Shown here: one piece after another, positions 21,420-30,627 of the stretch | Numbering within the stretch: position 1 is the first letter of the stretch | Layout: each line of letters starts with the position of its first letter | Assembly (NCBI GenBank): GCA_004010275.1 | Contig: RBWT01000025.1 | Location: 1 to 56,613 of the forward strand | DNA from: Streptomyces huasconensis | Lineage (GTDB): Bacteria > Actinomycetota > Actinomycetes > Streptomycetales > Streptomycetaceae | Direction of reading: 5' to 3' | DNA length: 56,613 nucleotides | The notes under the pieces: generated by a model | Databases searched by the model: none | Seen by the model: the letters and a program-made list of their open reading frames with translations, nothing else | What the model was told of the DNA's origin: nothing | Position numbers and translations under genes: made by a program

Positions 21420-22433
21420 TTACTCAGGGTTGTCTGCGAGCGATCTCGCCGCCTTGACGCAGTGGGCGAGCACCGCGCGGGCGTACGCGGGAGAAGCCCC
21501 CGCGAGACCGCACGACGGAGTGACCACGACCGACTCCGCGAGCGAGCCCGGATTCAGCCCCAGCCTGCGCCACAACGTCCTGACACCCATGACGCTACCG
21601 GCAGGGTCCGACAATCGTCCGTCCACGCCCGGCACGACACCGGCGAAGAGCTTCGTGCCGCCCTCGACTGCCTCGCCGAGCGTCTCGTCGTCACGCTCGG
21701 TGAGGAGTGCGGCGTCGAACGAGATCGCGTGGGCCCCGACGCGGCGCAGCAGCGCGAAGGGCACGTCCGGCGCGCAGGAGTGGACGACCGTTGGGCCCTC
21801 GCCCTGGACGGCGAGGACGGCCCGCAGGGTGTCCTCGACGACCTGGCGGTCCACGGCCCGGTGGGTGCGGTACTCGCTCGCCGTCTTGACCTGCCCGCGC
21901 AGCACGGCGATGAGCGAGGGCTCGTCGAGTTGCAGCACCACCTGGGCGCCCGGCACCCTGCGGCGCACGTCGGCGAGGTGCTCGCGCAGGCCCTCGGCGA
22001 GTGATCCGGCGAGGTCGCGGCAGGCGCCGGGGTCGGAGAGCGCCGCCTCGCCGTTGCGCAGCTCCAGGGCGGCGGCGAGCGTCCAGGGGCCGACGGCCTG
22101 GACCTTCAGCGGGCCCTGGTACCCCTGGGTGAACTCCTCCAGGGCGTCGAGGTCCTCGCCGAGCCAGGCCCTGGCTCGCTTGGTGTCGCGTCCGGGGCGG
22201 TCGCCGACGCGCCAGCCGCTGCGCTCCACGCGCGCGTACACGTCGACGAGGAGGCCGGCGGTACGGCCGATCATGTCGGCGCCGGGTCCGCGCGCGGGCA
22301 GTTCGGCGAGGTAGGGCATGCCCTCCTGTGGTCCGTCGAAGCTGCCGGTGACGGTTTTCGCGGCTTCGCGGGCGTCGCCGCCGGGCATGGACCCGACGCC
22401 GGTCGCCGCGCCCCAGGTGAAGGTGTCGCTCAT
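21420..22433 (-). CDS. MetE C-terminal-like (cobalamin-independent methionine synthase family) protein
   Basis: 337-aa single-domain TIM-barrel protein of the UROD/MetE-like superfamily. Seen: 'TGVGSMPGGDAREAA' at the N terminus, 'VQAVGPWTLAAALELR', 'QVVLQLDEPSLIAVLRG', the zinc-type His-x-Cys in 'TVVHSCAPDV' and a second Cys in 'VVTPSCGLAGAS'. These match the metal site of methionine synthases. It lacks the N-terminal half of full MetE, so a methyl donor other than methyltetrahydrofolate, or a corrinoid protein, is possible. True methionine synthesis is not shown. Its ATG overlaps the stop of the short-chain dehydrogenase gene (ATGA), so the two are translated as a pair. Confidence 0.85.
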   Translation of the reverse strand: MSDTFTWGAATGVGSMPGGDAREAAKTVTGSFDGPQEGMPYLAELPARGPGADMIGRTAGLLVDVYARVERSGWRVGDRPGRDTKRARAWLGEDLDALEEFTQGYQGPLKVQAVGPWTLAAALELRNGEAALSDPGACRDLAGSLAEGLREHLADVRRRVPGAQVVLQLDEPSLIAVLRGQVKTASEYRTHRAVDRQVVEDTLRAVLAVQGEGPTVVHSCAPDVPFALLRRVGAHAISFDAALLTERDDETLGEAVEGGTKLFAGVVPGVDGRLSDPAGSVMGVRTLWRRLGLNPGSLAESVVVTPSCGLAGASPAYARAVLAHCVKAARSLADNPE

Positions 22434-23119
22434 CGGCCCGGCCGCACCGTCAGGTCGTTGACCTCCGCGTCGCGCGGCAGGTCCAGGGCCATGACGATCG
22501 TCGTGGCGACCGACTCGGGGTCGATGAAGCGGGAGGGGTCGTACTCCTTGCCCTCCTGCTGGTGGACCTTGAGCTGCATGGCGCTCGCCGTGCGGCCGGG
22601 GTAGACCGAGGTGACCCGCACGCCGTTGCCGTGCTCCTCCTGGCGCAGGGAGTCGGCGAGGGCCTTCAGGCCGTGCTTGGAGGCGGCGTACGCGGACCAG
22701 TCGGCGTGGGCGTTCAGACCGGCGCCCGAGTTGACGAAGACCACGTGCCCCTGGGCGAGGCGCAGTTGGGGCAGGAAGTGGCGGGTCAGCTCGGCGGGGG
22801 CGATGAGGTTGACGTTGAGCTGGTGGCGCCAGGACTTGGGGGTCAGCTCGCCGACCGGTCCGAGGTCGACGACGCCCGCGATGTGCAGGAGCGAGTCCAC
22901 GCGCGAGGGCAGCGACTGGTGCCCGAAGGCCCAGGAGAGCTTGTCGGGGTCGGACAGGTCGCCGACGAGCGTGATCGCGCCGGGGAACTGGGCGGCCAGC
23001 TCCTTGGCGCGGCCCGCGTCGCGCGCGTGGAGGACGAGTTCGTCGCCGCGTGCGTGCAGGCGGCGGGCGACGGCCGCTCCGATGCCGGAGCCGGCCCCGG
23101 TGATCACATGTGTTGCCAT
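22430..23119 (-). CDS. Short-chain dehydrogenase/reductase (SDR)
   Basis: NAD(P)-dependent oxidoreductase of 229 aa, classical SDR. Seen: 'HVITGAGSGIGAAVARRL' nucleotide-binding loop at the N terminus, 'LVGDLSDPDKL', 'LLHIAGVVDLGP' (the NAG-type motif is varied), the catalytic Ser in 'VVFVNSGAGLNA' and the Tyr-x-x-x-Lys in 'YAASKHGLKALADSLR'. ATG 23119 was chosen over 23128 because the Rossmann strand begins right after it. Its stop overlaps the MetE-like start by four bases. Substrate unknown. The partner suggests a small metabolic step joined to C1 or sulfur chemistry, but that is inference. Confidence 0.9.
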   Translation of the reverse strand: MATHVITGAGSGIGAAVARRLHARGDELVLHARDAGRAKELAAQFPGAITLVGDLSDPDKLSWAFGHQSLPSRVDSLLHIAGVVDLGPVGELTPKSWRHQLNVNLIAPAELTRHFLPQLRLAQGHVVFVNSGAGLNAHADWSAYAASKHGLKALADSLRQEEHGNGVRVTSVYPGRTASAMQLKVHQQEGKEYDPSRFIDPESVATTIVMALDLPRDAEVNDLTVRPGR

Positions 23120-23135
23120 ACCCGCCATGCTCGCA

Positions 23136-23681
23136 TCACTGGGTACCCTGTGATTCCTCCAGGTAGGCCAGTGCGCCGACGGGCTCCTCGGCGAAGAAGA
23201 CCAGGTCGGTGAGGGGCAGGGGCAGGAAGCCCTCGTCCTCCATGCGGCGGAACTGCTCCTTGAGGCCGTCGTAGAACCCGGCGGAGTTCAGCAGGACCAC
23301 CGGCTTGGTGTGCTTGCCGTGCTTCTTCAGCTCCAGGATCTCGGTGGCCTCGTCGAGGGTGCCGGTGCCGCCGACCATGATCACGATGGCGTCTGCCTTC
23401 TCCAGAAGCAGCGCCTTGCGCTCGGCGAGGTCGCGGGCGATGACCATCTCGTGGGGTTCGGTCACGGCCCTGGCCTTGGCGGAGAGGAAGTCGACGGAGA
23501 CGCCGACGAGCCGGCCGCCCGCCTCTTCCACGCCGTCCGCCACGACCTTCATCAGGCCGCTCTCGGAGCCGCCCCACACCAGGGTGTGCCCTCCTTTGCC
23601 GAGCAGTTCGGCGAACTCCCGCGCGGGGCGGGTATAGCGGTCGTCGAGGTCGGCGGCGGAGAGGAAGACGCAGATGTTCAT
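23136..23681 (-). CDS. LOG family protein (TIGR00730 Rossmann fold)
   Basis: 181-aa cytoplasmic protein of the lysine-decarboxylase-like LOG family. Well-studied members remove ribose 5-phosphate from nucleoside monophosphates, including cytokinin precursors. Seen: start 'MNICVFLSAADLDDRYTRPA', 'LVWGGSESGLMKVVADGV', and the nucleotide-binding stretch 'IVIMVGGTGTLDEATEIL', in which the usual PGGxGTxxE begins with Val in place of Pro. The Arg and Glu needed for catalysis in the family are present ('HEMVIARDLAERKALLLEKA', 'TLDEATE'). ATG 23681 gives the normal length. It sits 16 bases upstream of the SDR gene on the same strand, so co-transcription with SDR and the MetE-like gene is likely. Confidence 0.88.
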   Translation of the reverse strand: MNICVFLSAADLDDRYTRPAREFAELLGKGGHTLVWGGSESGLMKVVADGVEEAGGRLVGVSVDFLSAKARAVTEPHEMVIARDLAERKALLLEKADAIVIMVGGTGTLDEATEILELKKHGKHTKPVVLLNSAGFYDGLKEQFRRMEDEGFLPLPLTDLVFFAEEPVGALAYLEESQGTQ

Positions 23682-23732
23682 GCGCCCACGGTACGGTCCG
23701 ACACTGACAGCACCTGGCGAGGAGGGCACGTC

Positions 23733-24068
23733 ATGACCAAGGGACACCGGATCACCGTCGAGCGGGGCACGGACCACGTGCGGGTGGTGCACGAGGGGCA
23801 GGTGGTGGCGGAGAGCAGCCGCCCGCTGCTGCTGCGCGAGACGGGCTACCCGGTGCGCTACTACCTCCCCCCGGAGGACGTGCGCACCGACCTCCTGACC
23901 CCGTCCGAGACCACCACGCGCTGCCCCTTCAAGGGCACGGCCTCCTACTGGTCGCTGCCGGGCGCGCGGGACGCGGTGTGGGCCTACCGGGAGCCGAAGC
24001 CGGAGGTGGCGGCCGTCAAGGACCACTTCTGCTTCTACGACGCGGAGGTCACCGCAGAGCAGGGGTAG
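23733..24068 (+). CDS. DUF427 domain protein
   Basis: 111-aa protein of the DUF427 family, a small beta-rich (NTP pyrophosphohydrolase-like or SH3-like) fold of unknown function. Seen: 'VRVVHEGQVVAESSRPLLLR', 'YPVRYYLPPEDVRTDLL', 'CPFKGTASYWSL' and 'VWAYREPKPEVAAVKDHFCF', which are the family's conserved blocks. Length is normal. Good ribosome site GGAGGG before ATG 23733. It is divergent from the LOG gene (51 bases between starts) and its TAG stop touches the stop of the convergent regulator with no base between them. Confidence 0.9.
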   Translation: MTKGHRITVERGTDHVRVVHEGQVVAESSRPLLLRETGYPVRYYLPPEDVRTDLLTPSETTTRCPFKGTASYWSLPGARDAVWAYREPKPEVAAVKDHFCFYDAEVTAEQG

Positions 24069-25054
24069 TCACCGGGCGGCGGAGGCGAACGTCCTCCGAT
24101 AGGCGGCCGGTGAGACGCCGAGCACGGAACGCATGTGCTGGCGCAGGGAGTTGCCGGTGCCGAACCCGGCCCGGTGGGCGACCACGTCGATGGGCAGGTC
24201 GCTCGACTCCAGGAGCCCGCGGGCCAGCTCGATGCGCTGGGCGGTCAGCCAGCGGCCGGGAGGCATGCCGACCTCCTCCTGGAAGCGGCGTGTGAAGGTC
24301 CGCAGGCTCATGCGCGCGTGGGCGGCCAGCTCGCCCAACGGGAGCGGCTCGTGGAGCCTTTCCAGCGCCCACGCGCGCGTGGCGGCCGTGGTGCGGAGCG
24401 TGGGCTCGGGGACGGGCCGCTCGATGTACTGCGCCTGCCCGCCCTCGCGCCAGGGCGGGACCACGCAGAAGCGGGCGACGCGGTGGGCGACGGCGCTGCC
24501 GTGGTCGCGGCGCAGCAGGTGCAGGCAGAGGTCGACGCCCGCGGCCGACGCCGGCCGCCGTCAGGACGTCCCCGTCGTCCACGAAGAGGACGTCCTCGTC
24601 GACCGCGACCCGGGGGAAGGTGCGCCGGAAGTGGGCGGCCTCCTTCCAGTGCGTGGTCGCGGGGCGCCCGTCGAGCAGCCCCGCGGCGGCGAGGACGTAC
24701 GAGGCGGTGCAGAACGACACCCAGCGCCGTGCCGGGCCGCACCCGGGCGAGCGCGGCGGCGAGCGGTTGCGGCAGGACGCCGTCCTCCGTGCCGCCGCAC
24801 AGCCGCTCCGTCGGCGGGATCACCACGGTGTCCGCTTCCGCGAGCGCCTCGGGACCGTGCTCGACCGTCATCCGGAATCCGGCGTCGGTCCGCACCGGTC
24901 CGCCGTCCACCGTGCAGACGACGATGTCGTAGAGCGGACGCCCCTCCGCGTCCTCGGCGGCTCCGAAGATGCGGGGCGGGATGCCCAGCTCGAAGGCGTA
25001 CACGCCGTCCAGCGCGAGGACCGCCACCCGGTGTCGTCCGTCGTTCGAAGCCAT
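24069..25054 (-). CDS. GlxA-type AraC family regulator with DJ-1/PfpI domain (frameshifted)
   Basis: About 328 aa: an N-terminal class-I glutamine-amidotransferase-like domain joined to a C-terminal AraC DNA-binding domain. Seen: 'RVAVLALDGVYAFELGIPPR', 'ALAEADTVVIPP', 'SFCTASYVLAAAGLLDGRPA' (the nucleophile elbow Cys), 'ATTHWKEAAHFRRTFP', then two helix-turn-helices in 'HARMSLRTFTRRFQEEVGMP' and 'IDVVAHRAGFGTGNSLRQHM'. Indels near 24728 and 24547 break it into three frames. Divergent from the quinone reductase gene (107 bases between starts), so that gene is its most likely target, a common arrangement for GlxA-like regulators. Confidence 0.87.
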
Positions 25055-25161
25055 GGCCGAATCCTGTCACATCATGGCCAAACTGCCAGCACTGTGGCCG
25101 GTGGTCCCGCCGCACTCTGGGTTCTCGGACCGTTTTCGAACGAGGATGCAAGAGGATGACC

Positions 25162-26123
25162 ATGAAGATGCGTGCCGTCAGCCCCCGCGCGTGGGGCGCC
25201 CCGGAGAATCTCGTCCCCGTGGAGGTGGACCGCCCCGAGCCCGGCCTCACCGAGATCCTGGTCCGGGTGCACGCGGCGGGCGTCAACCCCGTCGACTGGA
25301 AGACCCGCGCGGAGGGCGCCTTCGGCACCTGGGGCGACACCCCGATCCTCGGCTACGACGTGTCGGGCGTCGTCGAGGAGGTGGGCCCCGGAGTGACGCT
25401 GTACGCCCCCGGCGACGAGGTCTTCGGCATGCCCCGCTTCCCGGAGCAGGCGGGCGGCTACGCCGAGTACCTCGCCGCGCCCGCCCGGCGCTTCGCGCCC
25501 AAGCCGGCGGGCATCAGCCATGTCGAGGCCGCCGCCCTGCCCCTCGCGGCGCTCACCGCCTGGCAGGGGCTGGTCGAGACGGCCGGGCTACGGGCCGGCA
25601 GCGGGTGCTGATCCACGCGGCGGCGGGCGGCGTGGGGCACCTGGCCGTACAGATCGCCAAGGCGCACGGGGCGTACGTCATCGGGACCGCCCGCACCGAG
25701 AAGCACGACTTCCTACGCGCCCTCGGCGCGGACGAACTCGTCGACTACGCGCGCGTGGACTTCACCGAGGCGATCAGCGACGTGGACATCGTCCTCGACG
25801 GGGTGGGCGGCGCGTACGGCACACGGTCCGTGGAGGTCCTGCGCCCCGGCGGCCACCTGGTCACCCTCCCTGACCCCGGGGGCCTCCCGGACCCCGCCCT
25901 CGCGCGGGAGCGCGGCATCCACACGGGCTGGACCGTGGTCGAGCCGGACCGCGCGGGTCTGCTGGAGATCGCGCACCAGGTGGACGAGGGCAAGCTGCGC
26001 GCCGAGGTCGACACGGGGCTGCCCCTGGAGGACGCCGCGAAGGCACACGCGTACGGCGAGCGGGGCCGCACGCGGGGCAAGTCCGTGCTCCGGGTCGCGG
26101 ACCAGGCAGAGACGGGGTCCTAG
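25162..26123 (+). CDS. NADP-dependent alcohol dehydrogenase / quinone oxidoreductase, MDR family (frameshifted)
   Basis: Zinc-independent medium-chain reductase of about 320 aa, likely reducing quinones or enones with NADPH. Seen: '[20 protein letters not shown]', '[16 protein letters not shown]', '[20 protein letters not shown]', the nucleotide-binding '[20 protein letters not shown]', and '[11 protein letters not shown]'. One C is missing near 25599 (LRAG|QRVLIHA), which creates a false stop. ATG 25162 has AGAGG at good spacing, and an ATG at 25156 is possible. It is transcribed away from the AraC-type regulator. Its stop codon and that of mnmA share one CTAG palindrome. Confidence 0.9.
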
Positions 26124-27255
26124 ACCCCCGCCGTCGCCCGCTCCGTGGTCGCGATCGTCGCCGAGCCCACCACGCGCGTGCCGTCGTACAGCACGATCGC
26201 CTGGCCGGGGGCCACGCCTCGGACCGGCTCGGTGAAGGAGACGTTCAGGGTGCCGTCGACGAGTTCGGCGGTGACCTCCGTCTCGCCGCCGTGGGCCCGC
26301 AGCTGCGCCGTGTACGTGCCGGGCCCGGTGGGGGCCGCGCCGCACCAGCGGGGCTTGACGGCGGTCAGGCCGGTGACGTCCAGGGCGGCGGCCGGGCCGA
26401 CCGTCACGGTGTTGTTCACCGGGGAGATGTCCAGGACGTAGCGCGGCTTGCCGTCGGGGGCCGGGGTGCCGATCCGCAGGCCCTTGCGCTGGCCGATGGT
26501 GTAGCCGTACGCCCCTTCGTGGGTGCCGAGGACCGTCCCGGACTCGTCGACGATGTCACCCTCCGCCTTGCCGAGGCGGGCCGCGAGGAAGCCCTGGGTG
26601 TCGCCGTCGGCGATGAAGCAGATGTCGTGGCTGTCGGGCTTCTTCGCCACGGCGAGGCCGCGGCGCTCGGCCTCCGCGCGGATCTCCTCCTTGGTGGTGA
26701 CCGTGTCACCGAGGGGGAACATCGCGTGGGCGAGCTGACGGTCGTCCAGGACCCCGAGGACGTAGCTCTGGTCCTTGGCCATGTCCGAGGCGCGGTGCAG
26801 CTCGCGCGTGCCGTCCTCGCGGACGATCACCTGGGCGTAGTGTCCGGTGACGACCGCGTCGAAGCCGAGGGCCAGGGCCTTGTCGAGCAGCGCGGCGAAC
26901 TTGATCTTCTCGTTGCAGCGCAGGCACGGGTTGGGGGTGCGCCCCGCCTCGTACTCGGCGACGAAGTCCTCGACCACGTCCTCGCGGAACCGCTCGGCGA
27001 GGTCCCACACGTAGAACGGGATGCCGATGACGTCCGCGGCGCGGCGGGCGTCGCGCGAGTCCTCGATGGTGCAGCAGCCCCGCGCGCCCGTGCGGAACGA
27101 CTGCGGGTTCGCGGAGAGCGCGAGGTGCACTCCCGTCACGTCTGTCCGGCTTCGGCGGCGCGGGCGGCGGCGACGGCGGAGTCCACGCCGCCGGAGATGG
27201 CGGCCAGGACACGGAGGGGGCGCTGGGCGGGCTGCGGGGTCTCGGTCAAAGTCAT
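26120..27255 (-). CDS. mnmA: tRNA-specific 2-thiouridylase MnmA (frameshifted)
   Basis: Puts sulfur on U34 of Lys, Glu and Gln tRNAs, using ATP and a persulfide relay. About 378 aa when repaired. Seen: the PP-loop '[20 protein letters not shown]' at the N terminus, '[14 protein letters not shown]', '[20 protein letters not shown]', the first catalytic Cys in '[15 protein letters not shown]', the second in '[16 protein letters not shown]', and the C-terminal beta domain '[12 protein letters not shown]'. One base is missing near 27142 (EAGH|DVTGVH) and hides the N terminus. The cysteine desulfurase gene upstream on the same strand, separated by the opposite-strand amidase, fits as the sulfur donor. 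Confidence 0.93.
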
Positions 27256-27316
27256 AGCTCTAACAGAGTACGGGCACGCGGGAACCGTGAGCCCGTGACC
27301 AAGCGTTGACGATCAC

Positions 27317-28009
27317 ATGGGGGAATCAGAGGGGCAGAAGCCGGGGAGCCGCGGAGTCAGTCGGCGCGCCCTGCTGATCGGCGGTGGCGTCGCCGCCGCC
27401 GGCACGGCCGTGCTCGCCCGGGACGACCTGGGGCGGTTGTGGTGGCGCATGCCCGGCGTCGTCAAGAGGCGCAAGGAGGGCGAGGTCGACGCCAAGGGCG
27501 CGCAGTGGACCGCCGCCTCGGACTACAACTGGCGCCGAGCGGACCGCCCCGACGACTACGGCATCGACCGCGTCATCATCCACGTCGTCCAGGGTGGTTA
27601 CGCCACGGCGCTGCGCGTCTTCAAGGACCCGAGCCACGGCGCCGCCACGCACTACGTGGTCCGCAAGGACGGCCATATCGCCCAGATGATCCGCGAGCTG
27701 GACGTGGCGTTCCACGCGGGCAACAGGAGTTACAACGAACGCAGCGTCGGCATCGAGCACGAGGGCTTCGTCGACGACAAATCGTCGTTCACGGACGCGA
27801 TGTACGCCTCGTCGGCGCGGCTGACGGCCGGGATCTGCGAGCGGTACGACATCCCGGTCGACCGGGAGCACATCATCGGTCACGTGGAGGTGCCGGGCAC
27901 GGACCACACGGACCCGGGCCCGCACTGGGACTGGGACCGGTACATACGCCTGGTGCGGGCCGCGCGCGACGGACCGGCGAAGAAAGCGGAGAGGGCAGAG
28001 AAGGCCTAG
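27317..28009 (+). CDS. Tat-exported N-acetylmuramoyl-L-alanine amidase
   Basis: Secreted cell-wall hydrolase of 230 aa that cuts the bond between MurNAc and the stem peptide. Seen: Tat signal '[20 protein letters not shown]' near residue 17, then an Amidase_2 domain: first zinc His in '[10 protein letters not shown]', '[20 protein letters not shown]', '[20 protein letters not shown]' with the catalytic Glu, and the second zinc His plus Asp in '[13 protein letters not shown]'. The ATG at 27317 directly precedes the twin-arginine signal. It is inserted between mnmA and the cysteine desulfurase gene on the opposite strand. Its TAG overlaps the stop of the desulfurase in one CTAG. Confidence 0.93.
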   Translation: MGESEGQKPGSRGVSRRALLIGGGVAAAGTAVLARDDLGRLWWRMPGVVKRRKEGEVDAKGAQWTAASDYNWRRADRPDDYGIDRVIIHVVQGGYATALRVFKDPSHGAATHYVVRKDGHIAQMIRELDVAFHAGNRSYNERSVGIEHEGFVDDKSSFTDAMYASSARLTAGICERYDIPVDREHIIGHVEVPGTDHTDPGPHWDWDRYIRLVRAARDGPAKKAERAEKA

Positions 28010-29175
28010 CTCAGGCCCGCCGTGCGCGCCCGCTCCACCGCCGGGCCGATCGCCGCGGCCACCGCGTCCACGTCCGCCTTCGTCGACGTGTGGCCGAGGG
28101 AGAAGCGGAGCGTGCCGCGTGCCAGGTCGGGGTCGGTGCCCGTGGCGAGCACGACGAGGCTTGGGCTGGGCGACGCCCGCCGTGCACGCCGATCCGGTGG
28201 AGCACGCGATGCCCTGCGCGTCGAGCAGCAGCAGCAGGGAGTCGCCCTCGCAGCCGGGGAAGGAGAAGTGCGCGTTGGCGGGCAGGCGACCGGCCGGGGA
28301 CGGGTCGCCGCCGAGGACCGCCTCGGGGACCGCCGCGCGGACCACGGCCACCAGGTCGTCGCGGAGGGCGCCGATCTCGGCGGCGAAGCGCTCGCGGTGC
28401 TCGGCGGCGTACTCCCCCGCGACGGCGAAGGCAGCGACGGCGGGCACGTCGAGCGTCCCGGAGCGCACATGCCGCTCCTGGCCGCCGCCGTGCAGCACGG
28501 GCACGGGGCTGTACTCACGGCCGAGCAGGAGCGCCCCGATGCCGTACGGCCCGCCGATCTTGTGGCCGGAGACGGTCATCGCGGCGAGCCCGGAGGCGCC
28601 GAAGTCGACGGGGAGCTGGCCGTAGGCCTGCACGGCGTCGGCGTGCAGCGGGACGCCGAACTCCGCGGCGACGTCGGCCAGTTCGTGGACCGGCTGGATC
28701 GTGCCGATCTCGTTGTTGGCCCACATGACGGTGGCCAGGGCGACGTCGTCGGGGTCGCGTGCGATCGCCTCGCGCAGCGCGTCGGGGTGGACGCGGCCGT
28801 GGGCGTCGACGGGGAGGTACTCGACGGTGGCGCCCTCGTGCTCCCCGAGCCAGTGGACGGCGTCGAGGACGGCGTGGTGTTCGACGGGGCTGGCGAGACG
28901 CGGGTGCGGGCCGGGTCCGCGTCGCGGCGGGCCCAGTACAGGCCCTTCACCGCGAGGTTGTCGGCCTCGGTGCCCCCCGAGGTGAAGACGACCTCGCTGG
29001 GGCGTGCGCCGAGCGACTCGGCGAGGGTCTCGCGGGCCTCCTCGACGGTGCGGCGCGCCCGGCGACCCGCCGCGTGCAGCGAGGAGGCGTTGCCGGTGAC
29101 GGCGATCTGCGCGGTCATCGCCGCGATCGCCTCCGGGAGCATCGGTGTGGTCGCTGCGTGATCGAGGTAGGCCAT
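28006..29175 (-). CDS. Cysteine desulfurase, IscS/NifS type (frameshifted twice)
   Basis: PLP enzyme of about 389 aa that moves sulfur from cysteine to its own Cys as a persulfide, for tRNA thiolation or Fe-S clusters. Seen: '[20 protein letters not shown]', '[20 protein letters not shown]', '[18 protein letters not shown]', '[19 protein letters not shown]', the PLP Lys in '[19 protein letters not shown]', and the catalytic Cys loop '[17 protein letters not shown]'. Indels near 28897 and 28161 break the frame. ATG 29175. Position beside mnmA suggests it feeds MnmA, and in Streptomyces a separate SufS serves cluster assembly (family knowledge). Confidence 0.92.
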
Positions 29176-29222
29176 GGTGCGCACGATTCTACGAGCGCCC
29201 GGCGCCGTACGACCCCGCGGTA

Positions 29223-29573
29223 TCAGCCTGCGAGACCCCAGGACACGGTGTTGTCCAGCGAGACGAGCACACCGAGGACGACGAGGTCGGCCACGCCGAG
29301 CCCGAGTCCGAGCAGCGCACGGCCCCTTCGGGCGGTGCCGCGCCACAGGGCGAGGCCCGCGAGGACGATCGCGACGGGGCCGAGGAAGACGTTCAGGACG
29401 AGCAGGCCGAGCAGGCCGCAGACGAAGGAGGCGACAGCCATGCCGTCGGTGTCACGGCGGCCGGTGGGACGCTCCGGGACACGGCCGGTGCCGCGCTCGG
29501 CGGTGCGCTCACCCGTGCGTTCGGCGGTGCGTTCAGCAGTACTTCCGGCAGTGCGTTCGGCGGTGAGTGTCAT
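29223..29573 (-). CDS. DUF4190 small membrane protein
   Basis: 116-aa inner-membrane protein of the DUF4190 type, function unknown. Seen: a hydrophilic N terminus made of repeated 'AERT' and 'GERT' words (residues 4-30, a degenerate 12-base repeat), then '[20 protein letters not shown]', '[16 protein letters not shown]' and '[20 protein letters not shown]', that is two or three transmembrane helices with the family's 'A..S...GL.G' pattern. It lies 26 bases downstream of a 51-aa membrane protein gene and is probably co-transcribed from the promoter that carries the TetR-type operator at 29820-29886. Confidence 0.8.
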   Translation of the reverse strand: MTLTAERTAGSTAERTAERTGERTAERGTGRVPERPTGRRDTDGMAVASFVCGLLGLLVLNVFLGPVAIVLAGLALWRGTARRGRALLGLGLGVADLVVLGVLVSLDNTVSWGLAG

Positions 29574-29599
29574 GGTCGGGCTCCTTCCGGCTCGGTCGG

Positions 29600-29755
29600 T
29601 CAGTGGTGGTGACGCGTGTGGCGCTCACGGATCGCGAAGACCGCGAGCCAGACGCCGATGACCACGGCGGCGGCCAGCGTGACCGGCGGCGGGAGGTGGG
29701 CCACGGAACCCATGGCGACACCCAGCAGGAGCAGGGCGGCGACAAGGAAGAGCAT
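29600..29755 (-). CDS. 51-aa membrane protein
   Basis: Very short hydrophobic protein: 'MLFLVAALLLLGVAMGSVAH' followed by 'VTLAAAVVIGVWLAVFAIRE' and a His-rich end 'RHTRHHH'. Two transmembrane helices and a cytoplasmic His/Arg tail are predicted. ATG 29755 has an AGAGGG ribosome site seven bases upstream. It is the first gene reading away from the TetR regulator, so it is the most likely regulated target. No function known. The HTRHHH tail could bind metal, which is only a guess. Confidence 0.7.
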   Translation of the reverse strand: MLFLVAALLLLGVAMGSVAHLPPPVTLAAAVVIGVWLAVFAIRERHTRHHH

Positions 29756-29819
29756 GAGATCCCTCTCCAATCGGTGAACGGGCCCGGGCGGCCGGGAACC
29801 GTTCGGTGAACGCTTGTGG

Positions 29820-29886
29820 TAACAACTGTTCACTGACTTACAGAGTAGCCGTCTCCGCGCTTTCAAAACTCGGAGAACAGTTGTTA
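29820..29886. promoter_or_regulatory. Paired operator between TetR gene and membrane protein operon
   Basis: TAACAACTGTTC (29820-29831) and its exact reverse complement GAACAGTTGTTA (29875-29886) flank a 43-base spacer. A further GTGAAC (29806-29811) pairs with GTTCAC (29828-29833). This is the only AT-rich stretch nearby and lies in the divergent promoter region, ending 10 bases before the TetR start. Likely binding sites for that regulator. Confidence 0.7.
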
Positions 29887-29896
29887 ACTGCATGGC

Positions 29897-30560
29897 ATGA
29901 GTCACACCCTCGGCGTCCGGCAGGCCCAGAAGCAGAAGACCCGGCAGGCACTCCTCGACGCGGCGCTCCGGCTACTGGAGGAGCAGAGCCTGAGCAGCCT
30001 GGGCCTGCGCGAGGTCACCCGCGCCGCGGGGGTGGCCCCCACGGCCTTCTACCGGCACTTCCGCGACATGGCCGACCTGGGCGTGGCGCTCGTCGAGGAG
30101 GCGCTCGGCAGCCTGCACACGGCTCTCACCGCCCTGCTCTCGGCGACCGGCGACCGCGCGGGCGAGGACGACGGGGAGGAGCGCATCGCGGCCACCGTCG
30201 AGCTGATCGCCGCGTACGTCCGCACCCACCCCGCCCACGTCCGGTTCATCGCCCGCGAGCAGCACGGCGGTGTGCAGGCGGTGCGCGCCGCGATAGGCGG
30301 CCAACTCGCCCTGTTCACCCAGGAGGTGAAGGACCAGTTCGCGCGCGAGCCGGAGGCGGCGGGCTGGGCCGAGGACGATCTGCTGATGCTCGCCGGGATG
30401 TACGTCGACCACACGGTGATGACCGCGTCGGCGCTCCTGGAAGGGGGTGCAGCGGGTGAGGCGGGCGCCGGCCCCGGGGCGGCGGAACGGGTGGCGGCCA
30501 GATCGCGCCGCCAGCTGCGCCGCCAGCCTCGGCCGCCGCCACTGGCTGGACGAACACTGA
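29897..30560 (+). CDS. TetR family regulator, FabR-like (C terminus frameshifted)
   Basis: DNA-binding repressor of about 220 aa. Seen: N-terminal TetR helix-turn-helix 'RQALLDAALRLLEEQSLSSL' and 'LREVTRAAGVAPTAFYRHFR', then a ligand-binding helical domain with 'YVRTHPAHVRFIAREQHGG', a pattern found in FabR/DesT-like regulators of membrane-lipid genes. The end is broken: near 30522 the frame changes, and the neighbouring frame gives 'SLGRRHWLDEH' with stop at 30560, a typical ending for this group. The unrepaired frame would run to 30616. It probably represses itself and the divergent small membrane protein genes through the operator pair just upstream. Confidence 0.87.
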
Positions 30561-30627
30561 CCCCACCCCACCCTGACCCGCTGCGGGCCCTCGACTCCTA
30601 CGTAAGGGGCAACTAGCCTCTTCGGTC

